This document shows positions 31,671 through 40,221 of a DNA stretch of 64,000 nt, one piece after another. This stretch comes from an uncultured Lachnospiraceae bacterium. Lineage in GTDB: Bacteria; Bacillota; Clostridia; Lachnospirales; Lachnospiraceae. Made by a program: the position numbers and the translations under genes. How positions within the stretch are numbered: the first letter of the stretch is position 1; the number at the start of each line of letters is the position of its first letter. The notes beneath the pieces are model-generated. The model saw only the letters and a program-made list of their open reading frames with translations, searched no databases and was not told the DNA's origin. Location of the stretch: contig CAJTTZ010000007.1 of the NCBI GenBank assembly GCA_910579505.1, positions 127,658 through 191,657 on the forward strand. The letters run 5' to 3'.

Positions 31671-32708
31671 CTATGTCATAGTTTGCTCAACGTCTTGAGA
31701 ATGACCTTTCACGCTTGTTGTGCTGTCCCTGATAACAAGTTTCACCGGGAGCACCTCCACCATCGGCTCTATGCATCCATTCTGCAAGTCTTTTAAGGCG
31801 CATACAGCCACCTTTGCCCGCTCGCCCGCATCCTGCCCTACTGTCGTCAGTCTGGGAAAGCAGCTTTCGCAGAGCGCATTGTTATCAAATCCCACCACCG
31901 ACATTTCCTCCGGCACAGAAATTCCCCGTTCCATCAGAAAGTGAATAAACTCCGCCGCATAGACGTCAGAAACCGCAAATGCCGCCGTACACATCCGTAT
32001 CCGCTCCAGATTCTCCTGATAAAGCAGATACCGCCCCGCCCTGTTCATCGGTACTTTGAGAAAATCCGTCTCCCCGTCCAAAAAACCGGCCCGAAAACCC
32101 GCCATCCGTTCAGCGTCCACACATATATCATTATCCGAAAGAAGCAGCGCGCGTCCATGTCCTATCCACCGCAGATATTCCCCCACCTGTCGGCCGCCGT
32201 CAAAATTGTCGATTGTCAGATTGCAGATGCCTTTGTCCTTTTCAAAGAAACCGTCATAAACCACAAACGGAATCCGCATTCTAGCTCGGATTTTTTCATA
32301 ATCGCTGTCGCAAAACCCCAGAAGCACCATTCCATCCATATTCCACATGGAGGCAAACCTCTCCACCTCATTCCAATCCCGCGTTACCTTTATCATCATA
32401 AAATACCCTGCCTTTTCCAGTTCAAACAGCAGGGCATTCAGGGAAGCGGACACAAAAGCATCCTCCAACACCTTTCCCTCGTATTTCTCATGGTTGTTCA
32501 CCACCACGCCGATGATACGGGAATCATTTCTGGCAAGCAGCATCCCTGCCATACTCGGAATGTACCGCCTCTCCTCCAGAAGCGCCTGCACCCGTTTCAC
32601 TGTCTCATCTGAAATCTTTTTTGTCTTTCCGTGGATCACATTGGAAACCGTAGCCGTGCTTATGCCCAGTTCTTCCGCAATGTCCGCAATCCTTACCCTC
32701 TGTTCCAT
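31671..32708 (-). CDS. LacI-family transcriptional regulator
   Basis: This 345-residue LacI-family protein has its HTH at 5-50 (RIADIAEELGISTATVSNVI) and a hinge, then a periplasmic-binding-like sensor domain with IIGVVVNNHEK and MSVVGFDNNALCESCFPRLT near the end. The start at 32708 follows ACGGAGGATTT. The ligand is unknown. It probably controls itself and the downstream MATE gene. Confidence 0.93.
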   Translation of the reverse strand: MEQRVRIADIAEELGISTATVSNVIHGKTKKISDETVKRVQALLEERRYIPSMAGMLLARNDSRIIGVVVNNHEKYEGKVLEDAFVSASLNALLFELEKAGYFMMIKVTRDWNEVERFASMWNMDGMVLLGFCDSDYEKIRARMRIPFVVYDGFFEKDKGICNLTIDNFDGGRQVGEYLRWIGHGRALLLSDNDICVDAERMAGFRAGFLDGETDFLKVPMNRAGRYLLYQENLERIRMCTAAFAVSDVYAAEFIHFLMERGISVPEEMSVVGFDNNALCESCFPRLTTVGQDAGERAKVAVCALKDLQNGCIEPMVEVLPVKLVIRDSTTSVKGHSQDVEQTMT

Positions 32709-32804
32709 AAATCCTCCGTCCGTTTTCCTTATCTCATCCATGTCAAAGCTGTTTACTGTGAGGACACGCAATGTATATTCCCAAAAGCTTACCCGCCTGA
32801 GCTC

Positions 32805-32833
32805 AGTGTAATCTCAAAATCCCATAAACACAA
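32805..32833 (-). promoter_or_regulatory. Candidate promoter of the LacI-MATE unit
   Basis: Minus-strand TTGTGT (32833-32828), a 17-base spacer, TACACT (32810-32805). Both boxes differ from consensus in two positions or fewer. It lies about 100 bases upstream of the regulator start. Confidence 0.45.
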
Positions 32834-32855
32834 TAGGTTAATCGCGTAACCCGTG

Positions 32856-32901
32856 CCAAAAAAAGAAGTGCATTTTTGGCACTTTTGCCTCCAATGCACT
32901 T
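32856..32901 (-). terminator. Terminator after the hybrid histidine kinase
   Basis: AAGTGCATT (32866-32874) pairs with AATGCACTT (32893-32901), with an inner GGCA/TGCC stem. The minus strand then reads CTTTTTTT. It lies 18 bases past the kinase stop. Confidence 0.8.
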
Positions 32902-32918
32902 CCTGCCTGCCAGATCAG

Positions 32919-35174
32919 TTATTCTAACGGTTTCGCCTTCCTCATTTTTTCCACGCTCTGCTCCCAGGTGTCCGGCTCTTTCCTCCGCTGTTCGGGAATC
33001 CACTTCTTTAGCGCCTCATTGAGCGCCTTTTTATCTAGCGGCTTGGTGATAAAATCCTGAAAGCCGTTTTCCAGAAACATTTCCCGGACCCCCTCCATGG
33101 CATTTGCCGTAAGCGCGATAATGACCGGCAGCGTACCGTTCTCCCCGCACTCGCTGCGGATGATCCGAACCGCCTCTATGCCGTCCATCTCCGGCATCAT
33201 ATGATCCATGAAAATAATGTCATATTTTTTCTGTTTGACACATGCAATCGACTTCGCACCGCTCTCCGCCTCGTCGATGGCAAACCCGTACGGACGCAGA
33301 AACCCTCTCGCCACTTTTCGGTTGACCAGATTGTCATCCACTACCAGAACACGGCAGCCCTCCGCTGTGAACGCCTGGATTTCATCCTCTTTCCTGACGG
33401 TCTCCCTGGGCATCTCTGTCAGGCTCCTGTGATCCACGATCTTTTGAGGAATATCCAGAATAAAGACAGTGCCTTCCCCATACACGCTCTCCACCCGGAT
33501 CGTACCATTCATCAGTTCCACCAGATGTCTCGTAATGGAAAGCCCGAGTCCTGTTCCCTCCACGCTGCGATTACGCTTCGCATCCACCTGACTGAAATTT
33601 TCAAATATCTTTGCAAGGTCCTCTTTCTTAATACCGCAGCCGGTGTCCCTCACCTCTATATGCAGAAGTTCCGTATCCGCGTCCTCCCCCGCCGCGCCGC
33701 TTACAGACAGCTTCACATAGCCTTCCTTCGTAAATTTCAGGCCATTGTTCAGAAGATTTATCAGTATCTGCCTGACTCTCCCCTCATCGCCATGATAGCG
33801 GCATGGTATGGACATATCGTACTCGCATTTAAGCAAAATCCCCCGCTTTGAGGCCGCGCCGTCCATCATATTAATCACTTCGTCCACGATGCCCTTAATA
33901 TGATAATCCGTGCACACCAGCTCCATCTTCCCGGCCTCCACCTTTGACAGGTCGAGAATATCGTTGATGAGCGCCAGTAAATTTCTGGAAGCCGACTTGA
34001 TGTCACAGGCATAATCGTAAACCTTCCTGCCCTTGCTTTCCTCCATAATGATATCGCTCAGACCCACAATAGCATTCATTGGTGTGCGGATTTCGTGTGA
34101 CATATTTGCCAGGAACTCGCTCTTCGCCTCATTGGCCTGCTCAGCCTGTATCCTGATACGCTTGATCTCCTCGATATGGTTTCTCATTTCCGTCATATCC
34201 AGAATGAGAACGACATAGCCTTTGACTACCCCGAACCGATCCGTAATCTGCTCCACATGGCTCTGGTAAAACCGCTCCCCCAGAAAAAATTCATTCTGCA
34301 CATCCTCCCCGAGTGTAATTTCCGGGAAATCTGCTATCTCATCGACGGTCCTGCCGACCACACGGCTGCTCAGTCCCGTAAAGATAGTCGCGGCCGCCGG
34401 ATTGTAGTTCACAATCCTTCTCTTCTCATCCAGCGCAACCACACCGTCGCTCATGCTGTTTAACAGGGCGCCCGATGCGAGACTGCCAAAGTCATAGACT
34501 TTCCTGCTCCACACAAGTATCACCACGAAGGAAAGCACCAGCCCCAGCACAACCGGCGTAAAATCGAAAGCGCGCGTCAGCTTCGTGACATACGCATAAA
34601 GGGCGATTACCGGCAAAACAGAGAGCGCCAAGATCAGTCCATACTTCCGTTCCACTGCATCCTCGCCCTTCCTGGAACAGGCACGGATCAGCACACGCAG
34701 GGACATCACATAGGGAATGAGTGTTGCGCACACGATAAATGCCACATAGCCCATCCCATACTCTAAATACAGGTAATGATGGCCCTCCTCCGTCGCATGC
34801 CAGTCCAGATACCTGTAAAAGAGGCTGTGGTGGTCGCACGTCAGTATCAGTACGAGAAGCCCTGCATCAATCATTCCCAGAAGTCTGAGCATCTTGAGGG
34901 GCGCCTCCTCGAAGCAGTAAATATAAATAAAATAGCAGTAGCATACCGGTATTGTCATTGTCCCCAGATGCTGCATCTTTACCGCCACCAGGGCTGCCTC
35001 CATCGTTGGCGCCGTCAGCTCCAGCAGATACCCTATATTCTGTATCAGGGCCCCAACCAGAAAATACTCCATCATTTTCTGTTCCCTTGAGCCATCCCCA
35101 TTCAGCAGAAGCGCCAGCGCAAAAAAGATGGCACATATTCCCAAGACCTGAAGTCCGATAAACGCAATACTCAT
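32919..35174 (-). CDS. Membrane hybrid histidine kinase with PAS and C-terminal receiver
   Basis: 751 residues. Seven or so membrane segments fill residues 1-225, a PAS domain about 235-330, HisKA around H360 in FLANMSHEIRTPM, an ATPase domain with ILINLLNNGLKFT, DTGCGI and GTGLGL, and a receiver from about 625 with VLVVDDN, phosphoacceptor Asp in FMDHMMPEMDG, and KPL. No separate output regulator is adjacent. Phosphotransfer to a partner elsewhere is likely. It starts 12 bases after the BMP permease gene, so it may share that transcript. Confidence 0.93.
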   Translation of the reverse strand: MSIAFIGLQVLGICAIFFALALLLNGDGSREQKMMEYFLVGALIQNIGYLLELTAPTMEAALVAVKMQHLGTMTIPVCYCYFIYIYCFEEAPLKMLRLLGMIDAGLLVLILTCDHHSLFYRYLDWHATEEGHHYLYLEYGMGYVAFIVCATLIPYVMSLRVLIRACSRKGEDAVERKYGLILALSVLPVIALYAYVTKLTRAFDFTPVVLGLVLSFVVILVWSRKVYDFGSLASGALLNSMSDGVVALDEKRRIVNYNPAAATIFTGLSSRVVGRTVDEIADFPEITLGEDVQNEFFLGERFYQSHVEQITDRFGVVKGYVVLILDMTEMRNHIEEIKRIRIQAEQANEAKSEFLANMSHEIRTPMNAIVGLSDIIMEESKGRKVYDYACDIKSASRNLLALINDILDLSKVEAGKMELVCTDYHIKGIVDEVINMMDGAASKRGILLKCEYDMSIPCRYHGDEGRVRQILINLLNNGLKFTKEGYVKLSVSGAAGEDADTELLHIEVRDTGCGIKKEDLAKIFENFSQVDAKRNRSVEGTGLGLSITRHLVELMNGTIRVESVYGEGTVFILDIPQKIVDHRSLTEMPRETVRKEDEIQAFTAEGCRVLVVDDNLVNRKVARGFLRPYGFAIDEAESGAKSIACVKQKKYDIIFMDHMMPEMDGIEAVRIIRSECGENGTLPVIIALTANAMEGVREMFLENGFQDFITKPLDKKALNEALKKWIPEQRRKEPDTWEQSVEKMRKAKPLE

Positions 35175-35185
35175 CTCACACTCTC

Positions 35186-36145
35186 CTACCGTGCACCTTT
35201 GTCATAAATGACGCCAAGCGCCCGCGGCGAATGGTTCTTCCTGCCGAAGAATACAAGCATCAGGAGCGTCAGTACATAGGGCAGCACCATAACCAGATCC
35301 TGATAACTGCTCGGCATTTCCAAAACCTTCACCAGTTCATACCCTCCCGATCTTGCAAATCCGAACAGCAGGCATGCCCCCAGCGTTGGCAGAATCTTCC
35401 AGTTGCCGAAAATCAGCGCCGCGATGGCAAGATATCCGTATCCCGAATAAATATTCGATGAGAAGTTCGCGGAAATAGAATAGGCAAAACAGATACCCCC
35501 AAGTCCCGACAGGGCCCCGGAAACCAGAACCGCAACAAGCCGCACCTTTCCTACCTCGATGCCTGCCGCGTCCACCGCATGCGGGTTATCCCCGCAGGCT
35601 CTCAGATGCAGTCCGAAAGGCGTCCTGTAAAGCACATACCATGCGATGACCGCGATCAGCGCTATCACCGGCTCAAAGGGGTACAGGTTCGTAAAGACCG
35701 CCCCCAGCACAGGAATTGACGAAATTCCCGGCACAGTCATGCGGGCCGACACACCCAGCACAAACTTGTTGGAAGCCGCCTTAAAAATACTGGCATTGAT
35801 CTGCTTCGTCATAAACTCGGTCAAAGACATGGCCAGAATATTGATAACTACACCGCTTATTACCTGATTCGCCTTAAAACGGATGCAGAGCATCGCATGC
35901 AGAAGGGAAAAAAGCATACCGCCCAAGAAGGCAAATACCATCGCCAGATAAAAGGGCACCGGCGAATCTCCCGCAAAATACGGCGCAATACAGACCGCAA
36001 ACAGCGCGCCGCAGAAAGCCCCAAACCCCTGAAGTCCTTCTATCGCCAGATTTGTCACACCGCTCCGCTCACAGTAAATACCGCCGATTGCCATGATAAA
36101 CAGCGGAAGCGCAAAAGATAAGCCGTCAATTATGATCGTATTCAT
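35186..36145 (-). CDS. nupQ: Nucleoside ABC permease, NupQ type
   Basis: This 319-residue BPD_transp_2 permease belongs to the BMP-dependent nucleoside importers. Characteristic segments are AIGGIYCERSGVTNLAIEGL and LHLRACGDNPHAVDAAGIEV. About nine membrane segments are expected. It overlaps nothing but lies one base after the other permease, in the order lipoprotein-ATPase-permease-permease seen in Bacillus nupNOPQ. Confidence 0.9.
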   Translation of the reverse strand: MNTIIIDGLSFALPLFIMAIGGIYCERSGVTNLAIEGLQGFGAFCGALFAVCIAPYFAGDSPVPFYLAMVFAFLGGMLFSLLHAMLCIRFKANQVISGVVINILAMSLTEFMTKQINASIFKAASNKFVLGVSARMTVPGISSIPVLGAVFTNLYPFEPVIALIAVIAWYVLYRTPFGLHLRACGDNPHAVDAAGIEVGKVRLVAVLVSGALSGLGGICFAYSISANFSSNIYSGYGYLAIAALIFGNWKILPTLGACLLFGFARSGGYELVKVLEMPSSYQDLVMVLPYVLTLLMLVFFGRKNHSPRALGVIYDKGAR

Positions 36146-36146
36146 A

Positions 36147-37211
36147 TCATCTGTTCTCCTTCCATCTGTCTAATCTCTCTCTCACATAAGCGCCGCAGGC
36201 ACTGATTAACAGGATGATTCCCGTGAGGGCGGAAGCCATCTCCGCCTGCACCCCCGCCGTTGAACTCATGTAGGTGCTTCCCTTGGAAATCACTGTGATC
36301 AGGAAGGAGGAGAAGATGATACCTATCGGGGAACTGTTGCCAAGCAGCGCCACCGCAATGGCGTCATATCCCGTATTTGCAAGCACCCTGGGCTGCATCG
36401 AGCAGAAATACCCCAGATAATACGTCACGCCTGCAAGTCCGGCCGCCCCTCCCGAAAGCATCATGGCAAGCACCCTGGTACGTCCCACGCGTATTCCCGC
36501 GTATTCCGCTGCCCGGCTGCTGCTTCCCACCGCCTTGATCTCAAACCCCAGCGTGGTTTTCCCCAGCAGGAAAACCGTAGCCGCGACCGCTGCCGCCGCC
36601 ACAAGAATCCCCAGGGGAATATCCATCTTATAATCCCCTACCGCCACGTCCACAAGCGTCAGCCTGCTGGCCGCCCCTATGTTTTTGGACTGTCTCGATA
36701 CCGGGTCCACAAAAAATACATTGATAAAAAAGCTGGCTATGTACTGCACTATGTAGTTGCACATGATTGTGGACACCACTTCATTGATATTGAACCGATG
36801 GCGCAGATATCCGACCAGTCCGCCCACAAGCGCGCCCACTGTCACGCCAATCAGAATCACCAGCGGCTTTGCCAGTACGGCCGGCAGCTCCGAGTAACCG
36901 ACCAGAACCGTCGCCACGAAGGCCGCCGCCAGCATCTGCCCCGAAACGCCGATGTTAAAAAGCCCGGCCTTCAACGCGATCAGCACTGACAGCGACGCCA
37001 GAAGCATCGGCGTCAGCGCATTTAGGAAGCTGGTAAAGTCCGTAATCATTCCCTTGTGGCCCGCGTAAGACGCCTTGGGCGCGAGCCCTGACCCCTGCAG
37101 CAGGTTGTAATATGCCAGAAACGGGTTCTTCCCCAGCAGCGCGATCACCACGATTCCGAGAACCAGACTTAAAAGAACCGTTAAAAATGGTATCAGATCA
37201 TGTTTTTTCAT
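36147..37211 (-). CDS. nupP: Nucleoside ABC permease, NupP type
   Basis: A 354-residue BPD_transp_2 permease with LIALKAGLFNIGVSGQMLAA and TLGFEIKAVGSSSRAAEYAG, both typical of the family. Its start overlaps the ATPase gene end by 14 bases, so the two are coupled. Confidence 0.9.
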   Translation of the reverse strand: MKKHDLIPFLTVLLSLVLGIVVIALLGKNPFLAYYNLLQGSGLAPKASYAGHKGMITDFTSFLNALTPMLLASLSVLIALKAGLFNIGVSGQMLAAAFVATVLVGYSELPAVLAKPLVILIGVTVGALVGGLVGYLRHRFNINEVVSTIMCNYIVQYIASFFINVFFVDPVSRQSKNIGAASRLTLVDVAVGDYKMDIPLGILVAAAAVAATVFLLGKTTLGFEIKAVGSSSRAAEYAGIRVGRTRVLAMMLSGGAAGLAGVTYYLGYFCSMQPRVLANTGYDAIAVALLGNSSPIGIIFSSFLITVISKGSTYMSSTAGVQAEMASALTGIILLISACGAYVRERLDRWKENR

Positions 37212-38742
37212 GGCGTCCTCCCACTCCCATCATAAATTCCCCGACCTCGCCCGGGGTCAGCGTTCCGGCATCGGCAATCTTTTCGATTCTCCCGTTATAA
37301 ATAACGCCGATCGTGTCCGCAAGATTCATAACTTCATCCAGTTCCAGGGAAATCAGCAATACCGCTTTCCCTTTGTTGCGCTGCTCCACAATCTGCCGGT
37401 GAATGTTCTCAATCGCTCCGATGTCCAGTCCTCTGGTCGGCTGGACGAAAATGAGAAGAGAAGAATCCAGCTCTATTTCCCGGGCAATGATTGCCTTCTG
37501 CTGGTTTCCGCCGCTCATGGAACGCACAATGGTTTCACTCCCCTGCCCGCTTCTGATATCGTACTTTTCTATCAGCTCATCGCTGTATCTGGTAAACTCG
37601 TCGCCCGCTATCACAGCCCCCTTAGAAAACGGCGGCCTGAAGTAGTTTTTTAACGCCAGATTGTCCGACAGGGACAGATCCATCACCAGCCCCACATTCT
37701 GCCTGTCCTCCGGGATGTAGGATATGCCTTCCAGGTTTCGGCTGCGGATCGCCGCATGCGTGATATCCTTTCCGTTTAAGGTGATTTTGCCGCCCGATGG
37801 CTTCAAAAGCCCCGCCACCGCATCTGCCAGCTCCACCTGTCCGTTCCCGGAAACGCCCGCCACAGCAAAGATCTCTCCGCCGCGCACGGAAAAGCTGACG
37901 TCCTTCACCACCTCAAATTTGTCCTCATTCTGCACCGTCAGATGCTCCACCTTAAGGATCTCTCCTCCATATTCCGGCGCCGGCTTGTCCACGGAAAAGT
38001 TGACTTCCCTGCCCACCATCAGATTGGCCATGGTCTTTGTATCCGTCTCCTTCACATCAAGCACGTCAATCAGCTTTCCCCGGCAGAGGATGGCGCAGCG
38101 GTCCGCAATCTTTTTGATCTCCTCCAGCTTATGGGTAATCAGTATAATCGTCTTGCCGTCTTTGCGCAGGCTCTCTATGATCTCCAGAAGGAACTCTATC
38201 TCCTGCGGTGTCAGCACCGCCGTCGGCTCATCAAATATCAGTATCTCGGCCTCCCTGTACAGCATCTTTAATATTTCCACCCTCTGCTGCATGGAGACAT
38301 TGATATTTTCAATAACCTTTGTGGGATCTACTTCCAGACCGAATTTCTCAGACAGGGCCCGGATCTCTTCATTGGCCCTCTTCTGATCCAGCGTCTTAAA
38401 GATGCCAAACCTCTTTTTGACAGGCTCCATCCCCATAACAATGTTCTCCGCTATGGTGTAATTGCTCACCAGCTTAAAGTGCTGGTGTACCATACCGATA
38501 TTCAGCCGGGTGGCATGGTTGGGGGACGAAATCTTTACCTTTTCCCCCCGGATGATGATCTCTCCCTCGTCCGGCTCATACATACCGAACAGCATACTCA
38601 TCAAAGTGGACTTTCCCGCCCCATTCTCCCCCAAAAGGGCGTAAATCTCACCCTTTTTTACCTGAATGGAAACGTCGTCGTTGGCGACAATGCCCGGGAA
38701 ACGCTTCGTGATATGATTCATCTCAATAATATAATCAGACAT
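37198..38742 (-). CDS. nupO: Nucleoside ABC importer ATPase with two nucleotide-binding domains
   Basis: The 514-residue protein is a tandem ATPase like RbsA/NupO. The first domain has the Walker A GENGAGKST and Walker B ILIFDEPTAVLTPQ. The second is degenerate in Walker A (AVSGNGQVELADAV) but has the signature MSGGNQQKAIIARE and RGLDIGAIE. One active site may be impaired, as is common in this family. It works with the two permeases downstream and the lipoprotein upstream. Confidence 0.92.
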   Translation of the reverse strand: MSDYIIEMNHITKRFPGIVANDDVSIQVKKGEIYALLGENGAGKSTLMSMLFGMYEPDEGEIIIRGEKVKISSPNHATRLNIGMVHQHFKLVSNYTIAENIVMGMEPVKKRFGIFKTLDQKRANEEIRALSEKFGLEVDPTKVIENINVSMQQRVEILKMLYREAEILIFDEPTAVLTPQEIEFLLEIIESLRKDGKTIILITHKLEEIKKIADRCAILCRGKLIDVLDVKETDTKTMANLMVGREVNFSVDKPAPEYGGEILKVEHLTVQNEDKFEVVKDVSFSVRGGEIFAVAGVSGNGQVELADAVAGLLKPSGGKITLNGKDITHAAIRSRNLEGISYIPEDRQNVGLVMDLSLSDNLALKNYFRPPFSKGAVIAGDEFTRYSDELIEKYDIRSGQGSETIVRSMSGGNQQKAIIAREIELDSSLLIFVQPTRGLDIGAIENIHRQIVEQRNKGKAVLLISLELDEVMNLADTIGVIYNGRIEKIADAGTLTPGEVGEFMMGVGGRHEKT

Positions 38743-38847
38743 ATGCGGTCTCCTGCCCCTCTCTGTAACCTAACGCGTATCTGCTTATAGTATACGGCAA
38801 AGTCAGATATCCCGCAAGATATATGCTTGTGACTGCGCTTATCACAA

Positions 38848-38880
38848 CAAAAAGGGCTGCGGGGAACTCCCCACAGCCCT
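38848..38880 (-). terminator. Partial terminator after the BMP lipoprotein gene
   Basis: A 12-base stem pairs AGGGCTGCGGGG (38853-38864) with CCCCACAGCCCT (38869-38880), one mismatch or G-U, followed on the minus strand by TTTTTG. It lies between the lipoprotein and ATPase genes and should favour lipoprotein production. Confidence 0.75.
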
Positions 38881-38913
38881 AAATTTTATTGCCATTTTAT
38901 TTTGCCCTGCTTC

Positions 38914-40134
38914 CTACCAGGTGAAATCTTCCGGTGTGATGCCGTTAAAGTTTGCCGCCGGAACGATCTTACCACTCTTGATCGCCTCGTAAGCCGCATC
39001 CATCTTTGTGACAGAGTCCGCCGAGAGCTGATGTCTGCCGTCCGCATTGATATATCCCGTGGAATCTGTGTCAGCCTGCAGCACAACATTGCCGCCCTTA
39101 AAGCTGCCATCCACAACCGCGTTCAGCGCACGCTCCACGTTCAGGTGCATCACCTTCACCGCGGAAGTGAGAACCACGTTGGCATCCCCGTTCGCACCGT
39201 CGTCGTACTGGTCCACGTCACAGCCGATGAAGTAAACGCCGTCAGCTTCCTTCACCGCCGTAAGGACGCCGTTGCCGGATGCGCCTGCCGCCACGAAGAT
39301 AATATCCACGCCCTCAGCGATCAGCGCGTTGCCTACTACCTTGCCGGTCGCTTCATCTGCAAAGGAACCTACGTAGTTGCCGCCCACATCTGCGCCGGTC
39401 ACGTCCGTACCCGCATAGGAGGGAAGCTCCACGATCTCCACTGACTTTCCTTCTGTCTCATTGATATACTTCACGCCGCACTCAAAACCGTACTGATAAT
39501 TCACGTTCGAGGGATAGGCGATACCGTTCACCACAGACACCTTATTGGATTTCGTCTCCAGCGCCGCTGCCATACCTGCAAAGAAGCCGGACTCCTGCTC
39601 CGCGAACTGCATCGCGTAGATGTTGTCCACCTCTGCGTCACTTCCATCCTCCCCGGAAGGGAATGAATCCACCAGCACAAACTTCACATCAGGATTTTCC
39701 TGTGCAATGGTGGTAATACCCGCAAACTGGAAACCGCAGCACACAATCACATCATAATCCGCCACGATGTCAGCCACCGCCTGTACGGCTGCCGCAACAT
39801 CACCCGTTGTCTCCTGCACAGGCGTCACCGTGCTGTCAGGGTGGCTCTCAATAAAGGTAAGGATACCGTTGTAGTTATCCTGGTTAAAGGAACCGTCATC
39901 CACGCCGGATGGGCTGGACACAATCGCGATCTTAAGTCCCGCCGCCGTCTCGCCTTCCGCTGCCGGAGCCGCCTCATCCGCTGTTTCCGTCTCCGCCGCA
40001 TCTGCCGCAGGAGCCGCTTCCTCCGTACTTTCCGGCGCCGCCTCAGGCGCTGCCGCTTCATTGCCGCCGCCGCAGGCCGCAAGGGAACATACCATAGCCG
40101 CCGCAAGCATTACTGCTACAACTTTCTTTTTCAT
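38914..40134 (-). CDS. nupN: BMP-family nucleoside-binding lipoprotein
   Basis: A 406-residue lipoprotein: signal peptide and lipobox CSLAACGGG, an Ala/Glu-rich linker to about 65, then the BMP domain with KIAIVSSPSGVDDGSFNQDN and VVNGIAYPSNVNYQYGFECG. The family (PnrA, NupN) binds purine or pyrimidine nucleosides. It has its own promoter and feeds the ATPase and permeases downstream. Confidence 0.93.
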   Translation of the reverse strand: MKKKVVAVMLAAAMVCSLAACGGGNEAAAPEAAPESTEEAAPAADAAETETADEAAPAAEGETAAGLKIAIVSSPSGVDDGSFNQDNYNGILTFIESHPDSTVTPVQETTGDVAAAVQAVADIVADYDVIVCCGFQFAGITTIAQENPDVKFVLVDSFPSGEDGSDAEVDNIYAMQFAEQESGFFAGMAAALETKSNKVSVVNGIAYPSNVNYQYGFECGVKYINETEGKSVEIVELPSYAGTDVTGADVGGNYVGSFADEATGKVVGNALIAEGVDIIFVAAGASGNGVLTAVKEADGVYFIGCDVDQYDDGANGDANVVLTSAVKVMHLNVERALNAVVDGSFKGGNVVLQADTDSTGYINADGRHQLSADSVTKMDAAYEAIKSGKIVPAANFNGITPEDFTW

Positions 40135-40182
40135 AAATTTCCTCCATTCCGTACTCTTTAGCTTAATTCGTGTAACGCATTT

Positions 40183-40211
40183 ATATTAGCATTCCCGCGC
40201 GGGAAATGCAA
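40183..40211 (-). promoter_or_regulatory. Promoter of the nucleoside importer with palindrome in the spacer
   Basis: Minus-strand TTGCAT (40211-40206), 17 bases, TAATAT (40188-40183). The spacer is filled by a palindrome of ATTCCCGC with GCGGGAAT (40189-40209, one extra base on one side), a probable repressor operator. It lies about 48 bases upstream of the lipoprotein start. Confidence 0.75.
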
Positions 40212-40221
40212 TGGTCTGTTT

